Of a stretch of DNA of 64,000 nucleotides, positions 41,946 through 51,887 are shown piece by piece. The notes beneath the pieces are model-generated. The model had not been told where the DNA came from. It did not search any database and saw only the letters and a program-made list of their open reading frames with translations. Each line of letters begins with the position of its first letter. Positions within the stretch are counted from its first letter, which is position 1. Both the position numbers and the translations under genes were made by a program. The stretch comes from G965207335 sp965207335 (GTDB lineage: Bacteria; Pseudomonadota; Gammaproteobacteria; PS1; Pseudothioglobaceae), in NCBI GenBank assembly GCA_965207335.1, contig OZ242267.1, positions 744,001-808,000 of the forward strand, in the 5' to 3' direction.

Positions 41946-43355
41946 ATGTCAAATCTAAGTTTATTTGCACTTCTTATAAGTATTGGCTTTTTTGTGCATT
42001 TTTTAGCAAAAAATAAAGCAAATTCTCTGCAAGTAAATACAAAATTACACTCTCTTCCTAGATATTATGGTTATATGGTGGCAATGCGTACTGTTACTGC
42101 ACCTTTGGCTATTTTAGGCTTGTGGATAATTTTTGAAAGCAAAGTTATAGCACTTATTACTTTGGCAAATTTTCCAGAACTTGCTAATTATAGCGAATCT
42201 CAAATAGGCCTAATCATTAATCAAGTATTAAATTCAATACAGAGTAATTCTATAATAAATGATAATTCTATGAGAAGTAATATAGCAATAATTTATCAGC
42301 AAAATTTATCGTATAGCAATATTATTAAAGCAGTAACAATAATAAGTACTATGATAGTATCATTTATGTTGTCATATAGATTAGTACAAGTTAATACTAG
42401 GGCGAGAAATAAAGTAGAAAAATATTTTATTTATATTCTAATATCCTGTGCTAGTATTGCTATTTTAGTAACAATAGGAATTATTTTTTCGGTATTATTT
42501 GAAGCAATAGAATTTTTTAAAAGAGTGCCTGTTTTGGATTTTTTATTTGGCTTACACTGGTCACCACAAATAGCAATTAGAGAAGGACAAACAGTTAGTT
42601 CTGGAGCATTTGGTGCAGTACCAGTATTTTGGGGTACTATTTTTGTATCATTAATAGCACTAATAATTGCTGTGCCTATTGGTTTATTATCTGCTGTATA
42701 TTTATCTGAGTATGCTAGTAATAAAATGAGGTCATATGTTAAACCATTTTTAGAGATTTTAGCTGGAATACCTACTGTTGTTTATGGTTTTTTTGCAGCA
42801 TTAACAGTAGGCCCTTTGATTAAAGACTTTGGTGTTTGGCTAAAAAGTGTTGGAGTCAATTTAGATATTGAATTGCTTGCTAATATTTCCGTATCAACAG
42901 AATCAGTATTAGCAGTTGGTATAGTTATGGGAATGATGATAGTACCATTTGTATTATCATTATCAGATGATGTTATATCTTCTGTACCTAATGATCTAAG
43001 AGATGGCTCAATTGCAATGGGTGCTACTAAATTTGAAACAGTATCAAAAGTTGTCATTCCTGCCGCATTACCTGGGGTAATGGCTAGTATTTTATTAGCA
43101 GCATCAAGAGCAATAGGTGAGACTATGATTGTGCTAATGGCAGCTGGAGTTGCGGCTAATTTAACCGTTAACCCATTAGCAACAATTACCACAGTAACAG
43201 TACAAATAGTCACTTTATTAACAGGAGACCAAGAATTTGATAATACTAAAACTTTATCGGCTTTTGCATTAGGACTTGGATTGTTTATAACCACTTTAAT
43301 ACTAAATATTATATCGCTAAATATAGTAAAAAAATATCGAGAACAATATGAGTAA
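41946..43355 (+). CDS. pstC: phosphate ABC transporter permease PstC
   Basis: About 469 residues from ATG 41946. It has an extended N-terminus with extra membrane helices (LFALLISIGFFVHFLA, and one near residue 130) and a canonical permease core: LSAVYLSEYAS, FLEILAGIPTVVYGFFAALT and ALPGVMASILLAASRAIGET, the EAA loop region. Forms the inner-membrane channel with PstA. Overlaps pstA by 8 bases. Confidence 0.92.
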   Translation: MSNLSLFALLISIGFFVHFLAKNKANSLQVNTKLHSLPRYYGYMVAMRTVTAPLAILGLWIIFESKVIALITLANFPELANYSESQIGLIINQVLNSIQSNSIINDNSMRSNIAIIYQQNLSYSNIIKAVTIISTMIVSFMLSYRLVQVNTRARNKVEKYFIYILISCASIAILVTIGIIFSVLFEAIEFFKRVPVLDFLFGLHWSPQIAIREGQTVSSGAFGAVPVFWGTIFVSLIALIIAVPIGLLSAVYLSEYASNKMRSYVKPFLEILAGIPTVVYGFFAALTVGPLIKDFGVWLKSVGVNLDIELLANISVSTESVLAVGIVMGMMIVPFVLSLSDDVISSVPNDLRDGSIAMGATKFETVSKVVIPAALPGVMASILLAASRAIGETMIVLMAAGVAANLTVNPLATITTVTVQIVTLLTGDQEFDNTKTLSAFALGLGLFITTLILNIISLNIVKKYREQYE

Positions 43356-44628
43356 TAAAAATTTAGGACAAATAAATTTAAAATATCGTTATTTTAAAGA
43401 AAAAATGTTTAAGGTATTTAGCATAAGTGCTATCAGTATTAGTATATTATTTTTATTTTTATTATTAGCTGATATTACTAATAAGGCTAGGCCAGCATTT
43501 ACTCAAACACATATTAAATTAGATATTAATTTTTCTAAAGAGTTATTAGGCTTAGAAATAAAGAATAATTATACAAAACAAGAATTATCACAAGCAAATT
43601 ATAAAGGTTTGATAAACCAATCACTCAAAGAATTATTTCCAAAAGTTGTAAAACGCAAACACAAAAAAGCCCTAAGAACTATGATTAGTTCTGGTGTACA
43701 ATACCAACTAAGAGATAAACTACTAGCTAATCCTAAACTATTAGGTACTAACATAAGTTCATGGTATTTAGCAGATGATGCAATAGATACTTTTTTTAAA
43801 GGTTTAATTGATAAAAATGTCAGTGAAAAAAATAGAAAAGTTAAGGATTATCAAATAAATTGGATTAATAAATTAAAATCAGAAAACCGTATAACAACAT
43901 TTTTAAATTTTAATTTTCTTACACAAGGTGATTCTAGAGAGCCAGAACAAGCAGGGATATTAAGTGCCTTAGTTGGGTCTTTTTATACTATGTTTATAAC
44001 ATTATTATTATCTTTACCTATTGGAATTTTAACAGCCATATACTTAGAAGAATTTGCCCCTAAAAATTATTGGACTGATTTAATAGAGGTAAATATTAAT
44101 AATTTAGCAGCTGTGCCGTCCATAGTATTTGGCTTATTAGGACTTGCTGTTTATATTAATATTTTTGGAGTACCAAGATCATCAGCCTTAGCAGGAGGTT
44201 TGGTGCTAACTTTAATGACACTACCTACTATAATTATTGCTACCAGAGCATCATTAAAATCTGTGCCGCCATCTATTAAAAATGCAGCACTAGCATTAGG
44301 TGCTTCTAAAATACAAACTACAATGCACCAAACGCTACCAATTGCTATGCCGGGCATATTAACAGGCTCAATTATTGGTATGGCACAAGCATTAGGTGAA
44401 ACAGCCCCACTTCTTATGATAGGTATGGTAGCATTTATAGTTGATATTCCAGAAGGATTTTTAGACCCAGCATCAGCATTACCAGTGCAAATATTTATTT
44501 GGTCTGATTCGCCAGAAAGAGCTTTTATAGCTCTAACATCAGCAGCAATTTTGGTATTATTAGTATTTTTATTTGTTATGAATTTAACCGCAACAATATT
44601 ACGCAAAAAATTTGAAATTAAGTGGTAA
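43348..44628 (+). CDS. pstA: phosphate ABC transporter permease PstA
   Basis: A 426-residue PstA with a large periplasmic insertion after the first helix (about residues 45-205), then the permease domain: GILTAIYLEEFAPKN, NLAAVPSIVFGLLGLAV, and TLPIAMPGILTGSIIGMAQA followed by LGETAPLL. Length and insertion match the long PstA type found in marine gammaproteobacteria. Confidence 0.92.
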   Translation: MSNKNLGQINLKYRYFKEKMFKVFSISAISISILFLFLLLADITNKARPAFTQTHIKLDINFSKELLGLEIKNNYTKQELSQANYKGLINQSLKELFPKVVKRKHKKALRTMISSGVQYQLRDKLLANPKLLGTNISSWYLADDAIDTFFKGLIDKNVSEKNRKVKDYQINWINKLKSENRITTFLNFNFLTQGDSREPEQAGILSALVGSFYTMFITLLLSLPIGILTAIYLEEFAPKNYWTDLIEVNINNLAAVPSIVFGLLGLAVYINIFGVPRSSALAGGLVLTLMTLPTIIIATRASLKSVPPSIKNAALALGASKIQTTMHQTLPIAMPGILTGSIIGMAQALGETAPLLMIGMVAFIVDIPEGFLDPASALPVQIFIWSDSPERAFIALTSAAILVLLVFLFVMNLTATILRKKFEIKW

Positions 44629-44633
44629 AAAAT

Positions 44634-45455
44634 ATGAATAACTTCACAAATATAGACTTAAAGCAAGAAATAAAAAAAACAGTAGGTAAGCCAATTATTG
44701 ATAATCCAAATATTAGTTGCCGTGGTGTTAATGTTTTTTACAATAAAACTAATCAAGCAGTATTTGATGTAAACATAGATATTGCTAAAAATCAAATTAT
44801 CGCAATGATAGGTCCATCTGGTTGTGGTAAATCAACCTTTATTCGTTGTTTAAATAGAATGAATGACACCATAGATGAGTGTGTAATTAAAGGTGATATA
44901 ACTCTTAATAATACTAATATTTATGATTTAGACCCAGTATTATTAAGGGTTAGTATTGGTATGGTATTTCAAAAGCCAAATCCTTTTCCTAAATCTATTT
45001 ATGATAATGTAGCTTATGGACCTAGATTGCACGGCTTAGCAAAAAATAGTGCTGAACTTGATGATATTGTACAATATAGTTTACAAAAGGTAGGTTTATG
45101 GGAAGAAACAAAAGATAGGCTAGATAAATTAGGAACTGGACTCTCAGGAGGACAACAACAAAGGCTTTGTATTGCTAGAACTATAGCTATTAGACCAGAT
45201 ATTATTTTAATGGATGAACCAACATCATCATTAGACCCTATAGCAACAGCTACCATAGAAGAGTTAATGCATGAGTTAAAATCATCTTATACTATTGTAG
45301 TGGTCACTCATTCTATGCAACAAGCAGCTAGAATATCAGACAGAACAGCATATTTCCATTTAGGTATGTTAGTAGAAGTTAATAATACTGACACCATATT
45401 TACTAATCCAATGCATAGATTAACAGAAAATTATATAACTGGGAGGTTTGGATAA
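44634..45455 (+). CDS. pstB: phosphate ABC transporter ATPase PstB
   Basis: About 273 residues from ATG 44634. Walker A GPSGCGKSTFIRCLNRMND, signature LSGGQQQRLCIARTIA, Walker B IILMDEPTSSLDP, H-loop VVTHSMQQAARISDR. It drives phosphate import. The GTG at 44622 lies within the pstA end and is less likely. Stop and phoU start share one base. Confidence 0.93.
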   Translation: MNNFTNIDLKQEIKKTVGKPIIDNPNISCRGVNVFYNKTNQAVFDVNIDIAKNQIIAMIGPSGCGKSTFIRCLNRMNDTIDECVIKGDITLNNTNIYDLDPVLLRVSIGMVFQKPNPFPKSIYDNVAYGPRLHGLAKNSAELDDIVQYSLQKVGLWEETKDRLDKLGTGLSGGQQQRLCIARTIAIRPDIILMDEPTSSLDPIATATIEELMHELKSSYTIVVVTHSMQQAARISDRTAYFHLGMLVEVNNTDTIFTNPMHRLTENYITGRFG

Positions 45456-46132
45456 TGAGAGGAAAACATATATCACAAGAATACGATGATGACTTAGCAG
45501 AATTAAACGACCAGGTTTTAGCTATGGCTAGTTTAGCTCAAAAGCATTTTGTTGGTGCCACAGAAGCTTTATTAAATAATAATATTGAAAAGGCAAAAAA
45601 AATTGCCAAAAGAGATTATAAAATCAATGATATGGAGGTAAATATTGATGAAAGTTGTGCCCAAATAATAGCCAGAAGACAACCAAAGGCAACAGATTTA
45701 CGCACAATTTTAATGGCAACTAAATTAGTAACAGACTTAGAAAGAATTGGTGATGAGGCTGAAAAAATAGCTAAATTTGCCTCTGAATTAGCATCTGATA
45801 CAGATATGTCAAGTTTTAAATTTCGTAAAAACTTAAAGCATATTATTCGTGTCGCTCAGGATATGCTAAAAGGTGCTATATCTTGTTATAAAAAATTAGA
45901 TGTTAAAAAAGCTGTGCTAATAAGTGCTATGGATTCTGAATTAGACCAAGAATTTGATGCTCTTAATCGCTTATTAATTACCTATATGTTAGAGGATAGT
46001 AAAAATATTGAAAATACCATAAAAGTTAATTATTGTGCTCGCTCAATTGAAAGAGCAGGTGACCATGCTAAAAATATCTGTGAATATGTGTTATATATAG
46101 TACACGGCAAAGATGTTCGTCATAAAAGATAA
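45455..46132 (+). CDS. phoU: phosphate signalling protein PhoU
   Basis: A 225-residue PhoU with two three-helix bundles, containing the acidic metal motifs ERIGDEAEKIAKFA and ERAGDHAKNICEYV. It links the Pst transporter to PhoR signalling and limits phosphate uptake. No phoB or phoR gene follows. Confidence 0.93.
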   Translation: MRGKHISQEYDDDLAELNDQVLAMASLAQKHFVGATEALLNNNIEKAKKIAKRDYKINDMEVNIDESCAQIIARRQPKATDLRTILMATKLVTDLERIGDEAEKIAKFASELASDTDMSSFKFRKNLKHIIRVAQDMLKGAISCYKKLDVKKAVLISAMDSELDQEFDALNRLLITYMLEDSKNIENTIKVNYCARSIERAGDHAKNICEYVLYIVHGKDVRHKR

Positions 46133-46324
46133 TTATTAAAAACCACTTGTATCTTAATTAGCTAAAAATCTGCTAAAATATTGATAGAATATATATGCAA
46201 TATTACTACTTAGTACTGATATATAGTGCAATATTACATACATAAGATACTGCATTAAGCCATTAGGTTATCCTTATGCTTATAAAATTAATCACCACCA
46301 TCAAAATATAATTACTTTTAAAAA

Positions 46325-46561
46325 ATGACACTACAAGAATTACAACAAAAATTAACAAATGGTTTGCCAAATGCAAAAATTGAATTATCAGGAGACGGTT
46401 GTAATTGCTCTGTTATTGTGGTATCTGAGAATTTTGAGGGAGTATCATTACTTAATAGGCAAAAAATGGTTTTAGCAGTAGTAAAAGATGAAATTGCCAG
46501 TGGAGAATTACATGCTTTAAGTATTAAGGCAAAAACCCCTAATGAATATAAACAACTATAA
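46325..46561 (+). CDS. BolA/IbaG-family protein
   Basis: A 78-residue BolA-fold protein: KIELSGDGCNCSVIVVSENF with a Cys pair, LLNRQKMVLAVVKDEI and HALSIKAKTPNEY. IbaG-type BolA proteins work with monothiol glutaredoxins in iron-sulfur handling. Its stop codon lies inside the target-site duplication of MITE D. Confidence 0.88.
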   Translation: MTLQELQQKLTNGLPNAKIELSGDGCNCSVIVVSENFEGVSLLNRQKMVLAVVKDEIASGELHALSIKAKTPNEYKQL

Positions 46562-46562
46562 T

Positions 46563-46727
46563 GAGACCTTTGCATAAACATGAATAATCATCAGAACCCC
46601 GCTTTCCACTCACTTGATAATTTTTATCAAACTAGCTTTAGAACAACTAGGGCAGGCTTGACAAGAATACCATCAATTAAGCAAAAATCAGAATTCTATT
46701 AATCACCCCTATTTATGTAAAGGCCTC
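46563..46727. mobile_element. MITE-like element D (165 bp)
   Basis: Ends gagacctttgcataaacatg and tatttatgtaaaggcctc. Flanked by a perfect 5-base duplication ataat (46558-46562 and 46728-46732). Longest single copy in the window; internal sequence has no open frame. Confidence 0.8.
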
Positions 46728-46774
46728 ATAATATTGTAGTAAAATACAAATAAATAACTTCAAAACATACCGTT

Positions 46775-47818
46775 ATGACAAGTCATTTTATAAAAAAAAT
46801 AAGTGTAAAAAATTTTAAATGCTTCAAAGAATTAAAGATAGATAATATTAAAAGAGTTAATTTAATAGGTGGGAAAAATAATATTGGCAAAACTGCTTTA
46901 ATGGAGGGTATAAAACTTTTTGCATCTTCTAATAATAGTATAGATTTGGCAAATAATATTGGTGTAATGTTAGCAAGAAGACAATTAAGCATTAATGCAG
47001 ACAAAAAATTAGAAATAGATTTTATCTACAAAAATAGCTCAAAAAAATCAAACATAGAATTTACTGTAAATGATAACAAATCAACAATTGAATATATTGA
47101 TGAAACATCAGATTTAGCTGAAGATAAAGAGCCATCATTAAGACTTAAAGTAAAAAAAGATAATAAAGTATTTTCTATAAATAGATTAATTGATAGGTAT
47201 TACCGTATATATGATAATTATTTTAGACATAGAAACAATGATAGAGATGATGCAGAAAATACTAATTTTATATCATCTACAATAATAGACGAAAATAGTA
47301 TAGCCGAACTTTATGGCGAGTTAATGCTTATAAATAAAGAGGAATTTTTAAATAATTCTCTAAAATTATTTGATGAAAATATTATATTGTTCAAACCAAT
47401 ACCAGTAAAAGGAGGCAAAATATCTCTAAATATACAATTAAAAAATATAGTAATGCCAGTATTATTATCATCATTAGGAGAGGGAGTAAATAGATATGTT
47501 GCCGTTTTATGTGCTATATGGGCAAATCAAAATGGTTTTTTGTTTATAGACGAGATAGAAAATGGCATACATTATAAGAACTATGCAAAATTTTGGCAAA
47601 TTATTTTTGAGGAATCTGAACAAGCAAATACTCAAATATTTGCAACAACTCACTCCAAGGAATGTATTGAAGCTTTTAATGAGTACCATAATGATAAAAG
47701 TAGTAACTACTTTGAGCTTTATAAAAATGAAAAAATAAATTTAATAGAGGCTAAACAAAGAAACAAAAAGCAACTAGAATATGTCCTTACTCATAGTGGA
47801 GAGATAAGGGGTGAGTAA
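46775..47818 (+). CDS. AAA/ABC-type ATPase of a putative defence pair (OLD/AriA-like)
   Basis: A 347-residue SMC-like ATPase. N-terminal KKISVKNFKCFKELKI, Walker A GGKNNIGKTALMEG, signature-like SSLGEGVNRYVAVLCAIW, Walker B NGFLFIDEIENGIH and H-loop FATTHSKECIEAF. This is the ATPase half of OLD-family proteins. The next gene, overlapping by 8 bases, encodes a TOPRIM protein, so the pair looks like a split OLD nuclease or a PARIS-type (AriA-AriB) anti-phage system. Flanked by a MITE and core gene ubiB. Confidence 0.8.
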   Translation: MTSHFIKKISVKNFKCFKELKIDNIKRVNLIGGKNNIGKTALMEGIKLFASSNNSIDLANNIGVMLARRQLSINADKKLEIDFIYKNSSKKSNIEFTVNDNKSTIEYIDETSDLAEDKEPSLRLKVKKDNKVFSINRLIDRYYRIYDNYFRHRNNDRDDAENTNFISSTIIDENSIAELYGELMLINKEEFLNNSLKLFDENIILFKPIPVKGGKISLNIQLKNIVMPVLLSSLGEGVNRYVAVLCAIWANQNGFLFIDEIENGIHYKNYAKFWQIIFEESEQANTQIFATTHSKECIEAFNEYHNDKSSNYFELYKNEKINLIEAKQRNKKQLEYVLTHSGEIRGE

Positions 47819-48446
47819 TCTAATAATAGTTGAAAGTAAAAATGATGAATATTTTATAGAGGCTTTTATTGATAAATTAAACTTAAATAATGACACAAAA
47901 ATTAATAATAAGTATGAGCGTTTAAACGGACTTAATAATTTAGAAGAAACTTTGGGTGTAATAATATATGCTAAATATGACAAGCTTGGAATTATACTTG
48001 ATGCTAATAAAGAAGGTATTAAAAAAAGATTAGAGTTTATAAATAAAGCTTTGAAAAAAAACCTTATTGATGTAAAAATAGATACAACAAATACACTAAT
48101 AAAAAGTACTAAGTTAAAATTAGAAATAGCTTGCTATATTATGAATATTGATGGTTGTGGCGAGTTAGACACAGTCTTAAAAACCATAAAATCTAAACCT
48201 TCTGAATATGCTGATTGTCTTGATAGTTGGCGTAATTGTTTAGAAAAAGAAGGCAAAAAAATAAGCAAGAAAGATTTTGATAAGTTTTGGGTTAATAATT
48301 ACCTAAGATTTGATACTTGTAGCACAAGACAAATGCAACAAGCATATAAAGAATGTGCTAGGAAGAAAGCTATGGAAAAAAATATTTGGAATTTTGAACA
48401 TGACGCTTTAGTTAATTTAAAGGTTTTTTTAGAATTATTTAAGTAA
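47811..48446 (+). CDS. TOPRIM/DUF3226-like effector of the putative defence pair
   Basis: A 211-residue protein with a TOPRIM-type start LIIVESKNDEYFIEAFIDKL (the conserved Glu) and LGIILDANKEGIKKRL, where the usual D-x-D is D-x-N. The C-terminal half is helical and basic with FDTCSTRQMQQAYKECARKK. Members of DUF3226 look similar. By analogy with AriB or the nuclease part of OLD it could be an effector released or activated by the ATPase. Function is inferred from domain pairing only. Confidence 0.7.
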   Translation: MSNLIIVESKNDEYFIEAFIDKLNLNNDTKINNKYERLNGLNNLEETLGVIIYAKYDKLGIILDANKEGIKKRLEFINKALKKNLIDVKIDTTNTLIKSTKLKLEIACYIMNIDGCGELDTVLKTIKSKPSEYADCLDSWRNCLEKEGKKISKKDFDKFWVNNYLRFDTCSTRQMQQAYKECARKKAMEKNIWNFEHDALVNLKVFLELFK

Positions 48447-48473
48447 TTTTTAGTAAAAATAAACCTAAATTAT

Positions 48474-50093
48474 ATGCAAAATTTTATTAGATTAATTGGT
48501 ATTTTTATAGTAATAATTCGCTATCGCTTAGATGACTTATTATTATCAACTTCAGTACTAAAAGCATTTAAACCACTAATATATTTAATGCCCTGGCATT
48601 ATTTTATATCTAAGAATAAGCCAAGAGGAGAAAGAATACGCCTTAGTTTAGAAGCACTAGGTCCTATATTTATTAAATTTGGACAAACATTATCTACCAG
48701 AGGTGACTTGATACCAGAAGATATATGGTTAGAGTTAGGTAAATTACAAGATAAATGCCCTGCTTTTGATAGTAAAGATGCTATTAGTATTGTTGAAAAA
48801 TCCTTAAATGCTAAAATAGATACATTATTCAAAGTATTTGATGTTGAGCCATTAGCAGCTGCATCAATAGCCCAAGTACACAGTGCCATAACCAATAATG
48901 GCGAAGAGGTAGTATTAAAAATAGTTCGCCCAAATGTTGCCAAGCAAATTGCCAAAGACATATCATTGATGAAAGTTATGGCAAAAATACTAGCAAAGCA
49001 TCCTGATGGCAAGAGATTAAGACCTCAAGAATCGGTATTAGAATTTGAAAAAATTATTACAAATGAGTTAGATATGCTAAATGAGGCAGTAAATACTGAC
49101 CACCTTAGAAAAAATTTTATTGATTCTGATTTATTATATGTACCAAAAGTTTATTGGGACTTATCTAGTAAAAATGTATTAGTGTCTGAGCGAATTTACG
49201 GTACTGCTGTTAATGATATAAAAACCTTAAAAGAAAAAAATATTGACCTAAAAAAATTAGCAGAAAATGGTGTTATTATATTCTTTTCGCAAGTTTTTGA
49301 ACATAATTTTTTTCATGCTGATATGCACCCGGGTAATATTTTTGTTGCTGATAATGGTAAATATTTAGGGGTGGATTTTGGTATTATGGGTAGTCTTAGT
49401 GATGCAAACAAACACTATTTAGCAGAAAGCTTTTTAGGATTTTTTAATAAAGATTATCACCGCATAGCTATGGCATATGTAAAATCTGGCTGGGTAAAGG
49501 ATGATATTGATATTGATTCCTTTACTAATGCTTTGGCTAGTGTATGTACCCCACTTTTTCAAAAACCACTTAGTGAAATATCATTTGGACATGTGTTATT
49601 AAGTTTATTACAACAAGCAAAACGCTTTGATATGTATATACAGCCAGAATTAATACTATTAGACAAAACTTTATTAAATATTGAGGGCTTAGGCAGACAA
49701 CTATATCCAGAATTAGATTTATGGGCTACTGCCAAACCATTTTTAGAAAAACTAAATAAACAAAAATACAGTCCAAAACAAATATTAAAATCCTTAAAAC
49801 AACAAGCACCAGAAATACTAGCTAAACTACCAGAGATGCCAATAATAACAAGTAATATTTTACAAACTTTAGAGGATAGTAATAAAAAACACAACCAACA
49901 ATTACAGCAATTACAACAAATTAATAATAAACTACAACAACAACAAAATAAACAAAAAAACTTTATTTTTGCTACTATAAGCACAATTATGGCTATCATT
50001 TCTTGGCAAAATCCTACTGTTTTTTATGGCGATGTATTTTTTACTGTTTTTAGCATCTTAGCGGTTATTTTATTTTTTAGGAGTATAGTATGA
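48474..50093 (+). CDS. ubiB: ubiquinone biosynthesis atypical kinase UbiB
   Basis: A 539-residue UbiB: the KxGQ motif FIKFGQTLSTRGDLIP, the Ala-rich loop PLAAASIAQVHSA, catalytic FFHADMHPGNIFV and LGVDFGIMG, and a C-terminal pair of membrane helices. A Gln-rich stretch (QQLQQLQQINNKLQQQQNK) precedes the anchor. Required for coenzyme Q synthesis, consistent with a respiratory, ubiquinone-using organism. Its stop overlaps the HIT gene. Confidence 0.93.
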   Translation: MQNFIRLIGIFIVIIRYRLDDLLLSTSVLKAFKPLIYLMPWHYFISKNKPRGERIRLSLEALGPIFIKFGQTLSTRGDLIPEDIWLELGKLQDKCPAFDSKDAISIVEKSLNAKIDTLFKVFDVEPLAAASIAQVHSAITNNGEEVVLKIVRPNVAKQIAKDISLMKVMAKILAKHPDGKRLRPQESVLEFEKIITNELDMLNEAVNTDHLRKNFIDSDLLYVPKVYWDLSSKNVLVSERIYGTAVNDIKTLKEKNIDLKKLAENGVIIFFSQVFEHNFFHADMHPGNIFVADNGKYLGVDFGIMGSLSDANKHYLAESFLGFFNKDYHRIAMAYVKSGWVKDDIDIDSFTNALASVCTPLFQKPLSEISFGHVLLSLLQQAKRFDMYIQPELILLDKTLLNIEGLGRQLYPELDLWATAKPFLEKLNKQKYSPKQILKSLKQQAPEILAKLPEMPIITSNILQTLEDSNKKHNQQLQQLQQINNKLQQQQNKQKNFIFATISTIMAIISWQNPTVFYGDVFFTVFSILAVILFFRSIV

Positions 50094-50428
50094 GCGAATG
50101 TTTATTTTGTAAAATCATTGCCAAAGACATACTAGCTGATATTATTTATGATGATGATGAGGTAATTGCATTTAATGATGTAAGCCCTAAAGCACCTGTG
50201 CATTTTTTGGTAATACCAAAAAAACATATAACAACTATAAATGATACTGATAATGCTAATTTAATAGGTAAATTAACGATAATTGCTAGCAAAATAGCCA
50301 AAAAACAAGGTTTTGCTAATAATGGCTTTCGCTTAATTATGAATTGTAACCAAGATGGTGGACAAACCGTTTATCATATTCACCTGCATTGTTTAGCGGG
50401 TAGATTACTATCGTGGCCACCTGGCTAA
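50090..50428 (+). CDS. HIT-family purine nucleotide hydrolase (HinT-like)
   Basis: A 112-residue HIT protein: CLFCKIIAKDILADIIYDDD, the NxxxxGGQ(T/S)VxHxHxH block GGQTVYHIHLHCLAG, and the end RLLSWPPG. The His triad HIHLH carries the catalytic His. Hydrolyses nucleoside phosphoramidates. The 3' part (from 50193) is repeated twice downstream as part of a tandem duplication. Confidence 0.92.
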   Translation: MSECLFCKIIAKDILADIIYDDDEVIAFNDVSPKAPVHFLVIPKKHITTINDTDNANLIGKLTIIASKIAKKQGFANNGFRLIMNCNQDGGQTVYHIHLHCLAGRLLSWPPG

Positions 50429-50681
50429 GAATTTACTATTGTAAATGTTTGGCTCAGCCTATAGTTTGCTTCAATTATTATTTTGAGAAAATATATGATT
50501 TGTTTTCAGTGCAACATTTATATTTTATAAAAGATAATGTATGATTTACTATTATTATAATTTTATAGGATAATTAGGTTTAAGACTACTGCATAAACAT
50601 CAGTTTTTTGCTGTGCAATTATCTTAATTTCTAGTGAAACAGAAGTTTTAATAATATTTATAAAATCTTAAAAGGAGATAA

Positions 50682-51014
50682 ATGATTATGGATACAAATA
50701 TGAAGTTTGATAAAAAATTACGCGATAAAATTAAAAGCGACCCTAAGAGTTATATGCGCAATCTATATAGTAGCATGCCAGATAATTTTGAGTTTATAGT
50801 AAAAGAAAATACTGCTAACACTATCTATTTTGTTCTGCCTGAAGAATCATCATTATATTTAGAAGGTGTAAATGCAGCAGGGTTATGGGGGTTACAGGCA
50901 GGTACTGCTGGTTCTATATCTACTGTTACCACAGCATCAAGTGCAACAAGCACACTTGCAACATTAGGTAGTGCTGGGACACTTGGCACTATTGATGTTA
51001 TTAGTAAATTTTAA
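50682..51014 (+). CDS. putative RiPP precursor with NHLP-type leader, copy 1
   Basis: A 110-residue protein. Residues about 9-58 resemble the nitrile-hydratase-like leader peptide (NHLP) family: KLRDKIKSDPKSYMRNLYSS, MPDNFEFIVKEN, TANTIYFVLPEE (usual pattern DP-x-x, LPEG-x-x-x-x-VxE-x-T, LVLP). The C-terminus (GVNAAGLWGL, then TAGSISTVTTASSATSTL, then GSAGTLGTIDVISKF) is rich in Gly, Ala, Ser and Thr and has no Cys or His, like a core peptide. A strong Shine-Dalgarno aaaggagataa precedes it; ATG 50688 has better spacing than ATG 50682. No modification enzyme or exporter is visible in the window. It could also be a leaderless bacteriocin-like or structural peptide. Confidence 0.65.
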   Translation: MIMDTNMKFDKKLRDKIKSDPKSYMRNLYSSMPDNFEFIVKENTANTIYFVLPEESSLYLEGVNAAGLWGLQAGTAGSISTVTTASSATSTLATLGSAGTLGTIDVISKF

Positions 51015-51164
51015 TATTATATAAAACATACTAGGATGCTTTTATAATGTGTCATGTGTTTGTAAAATAACATATATCACCAATGAAAGTATCCTAATTC
51101 TTGTAAGCATTACAATTATAAACAGAGCATTAATAATTATTTATGTTATCAAGTACACCTACTC

Positions 51165-51397
51165 TTATTTGTAATTATCAATAATTCTTGCAATACCAAC
51201 TAATTTTTCTCCCTGAGAGATATTTATTAATTTAACTCTATGGGTGTTTCTGCTAACTATTGATACTTCTGATATTTTTGTATGAACTAGAATACCAGAA
51301 TTAGATATTAACATCATTTCATAGTTATTATTTACTGATATTGCCTCTATTACTTCACCATTTCTATAACTGGTTTTAATTGATATAACTCTCCCAA
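51165..51397 (-). pseudogene. gyrA: gyrA 3'-terminal fragment, copy 1
   Basis: The minus strand encodes the last beta-propeller blade of DNA gyrase subunit A: GEVIEAISVNNNYEMMLISN, SGILVHTKISEVSIVSRNTH and GEKLVGIARI, followed by a natural stop. Only about 78 residues are present, cut off at the duplication junction. The complete gyrA must lie elsewhere. Confidence 0.8.
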
Positions 51398-51399
51398 AC

Positions 51400-51635
51400 C
51401 ACCTGTGCATTTTTTGGTAATACCAAAAAAACATATAACAACTATAAATGATACTGATAATGCTAATTTAATAGGTAAATTAACGATAATTGCTAGCAAA
51501 ATAGCCAAAAAACAAGGTTTTGCTAATAATGGCTTTCGCTTAATTATGAATTGTAACCAAGATGGTGGACAAACCGTTTATCATATTCACCTGCATTGTT
51601 TAGCGGGTAGATTACTATCGTGGCCACCTGGCTAA
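51400..51635 (+). pseudogene. HIT gene 3' fragment, copy 2
   Basis: Identical to the 3' part of the HIT gene (HFLVIPKKHITTINDTDN to RLLSWPPG) but without the first 35 residues. Produced by the tandem duplication. Confidence 0.9.
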
Positions 51636-51887
51636 GAATTTACTATTGTAAATGTTTGGCTCAGCCTATAGTTTGCTTCAATTATTATTTTGAGAAAATA
51701 TATGATTTGTTTTCAGTGCAACATTTATATTTTATAAAAGATAATGTATGATTTACTATTATTATAATTTTATAGGATAATTAGGTTTAAGACTACTGCA
51801 TAAACATCAGTTTTTTGCTGTGTAATTATCTTAATTTCTAGTGAAACAGAAATTTTAATAATATTATAAAATCTTAAAAGGAGATAA

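Noticed and set aside
42782..44606. Long minus-strand frames within pstC and pstA
   Set aside because: Antisense shadows of well-supported permease genes.
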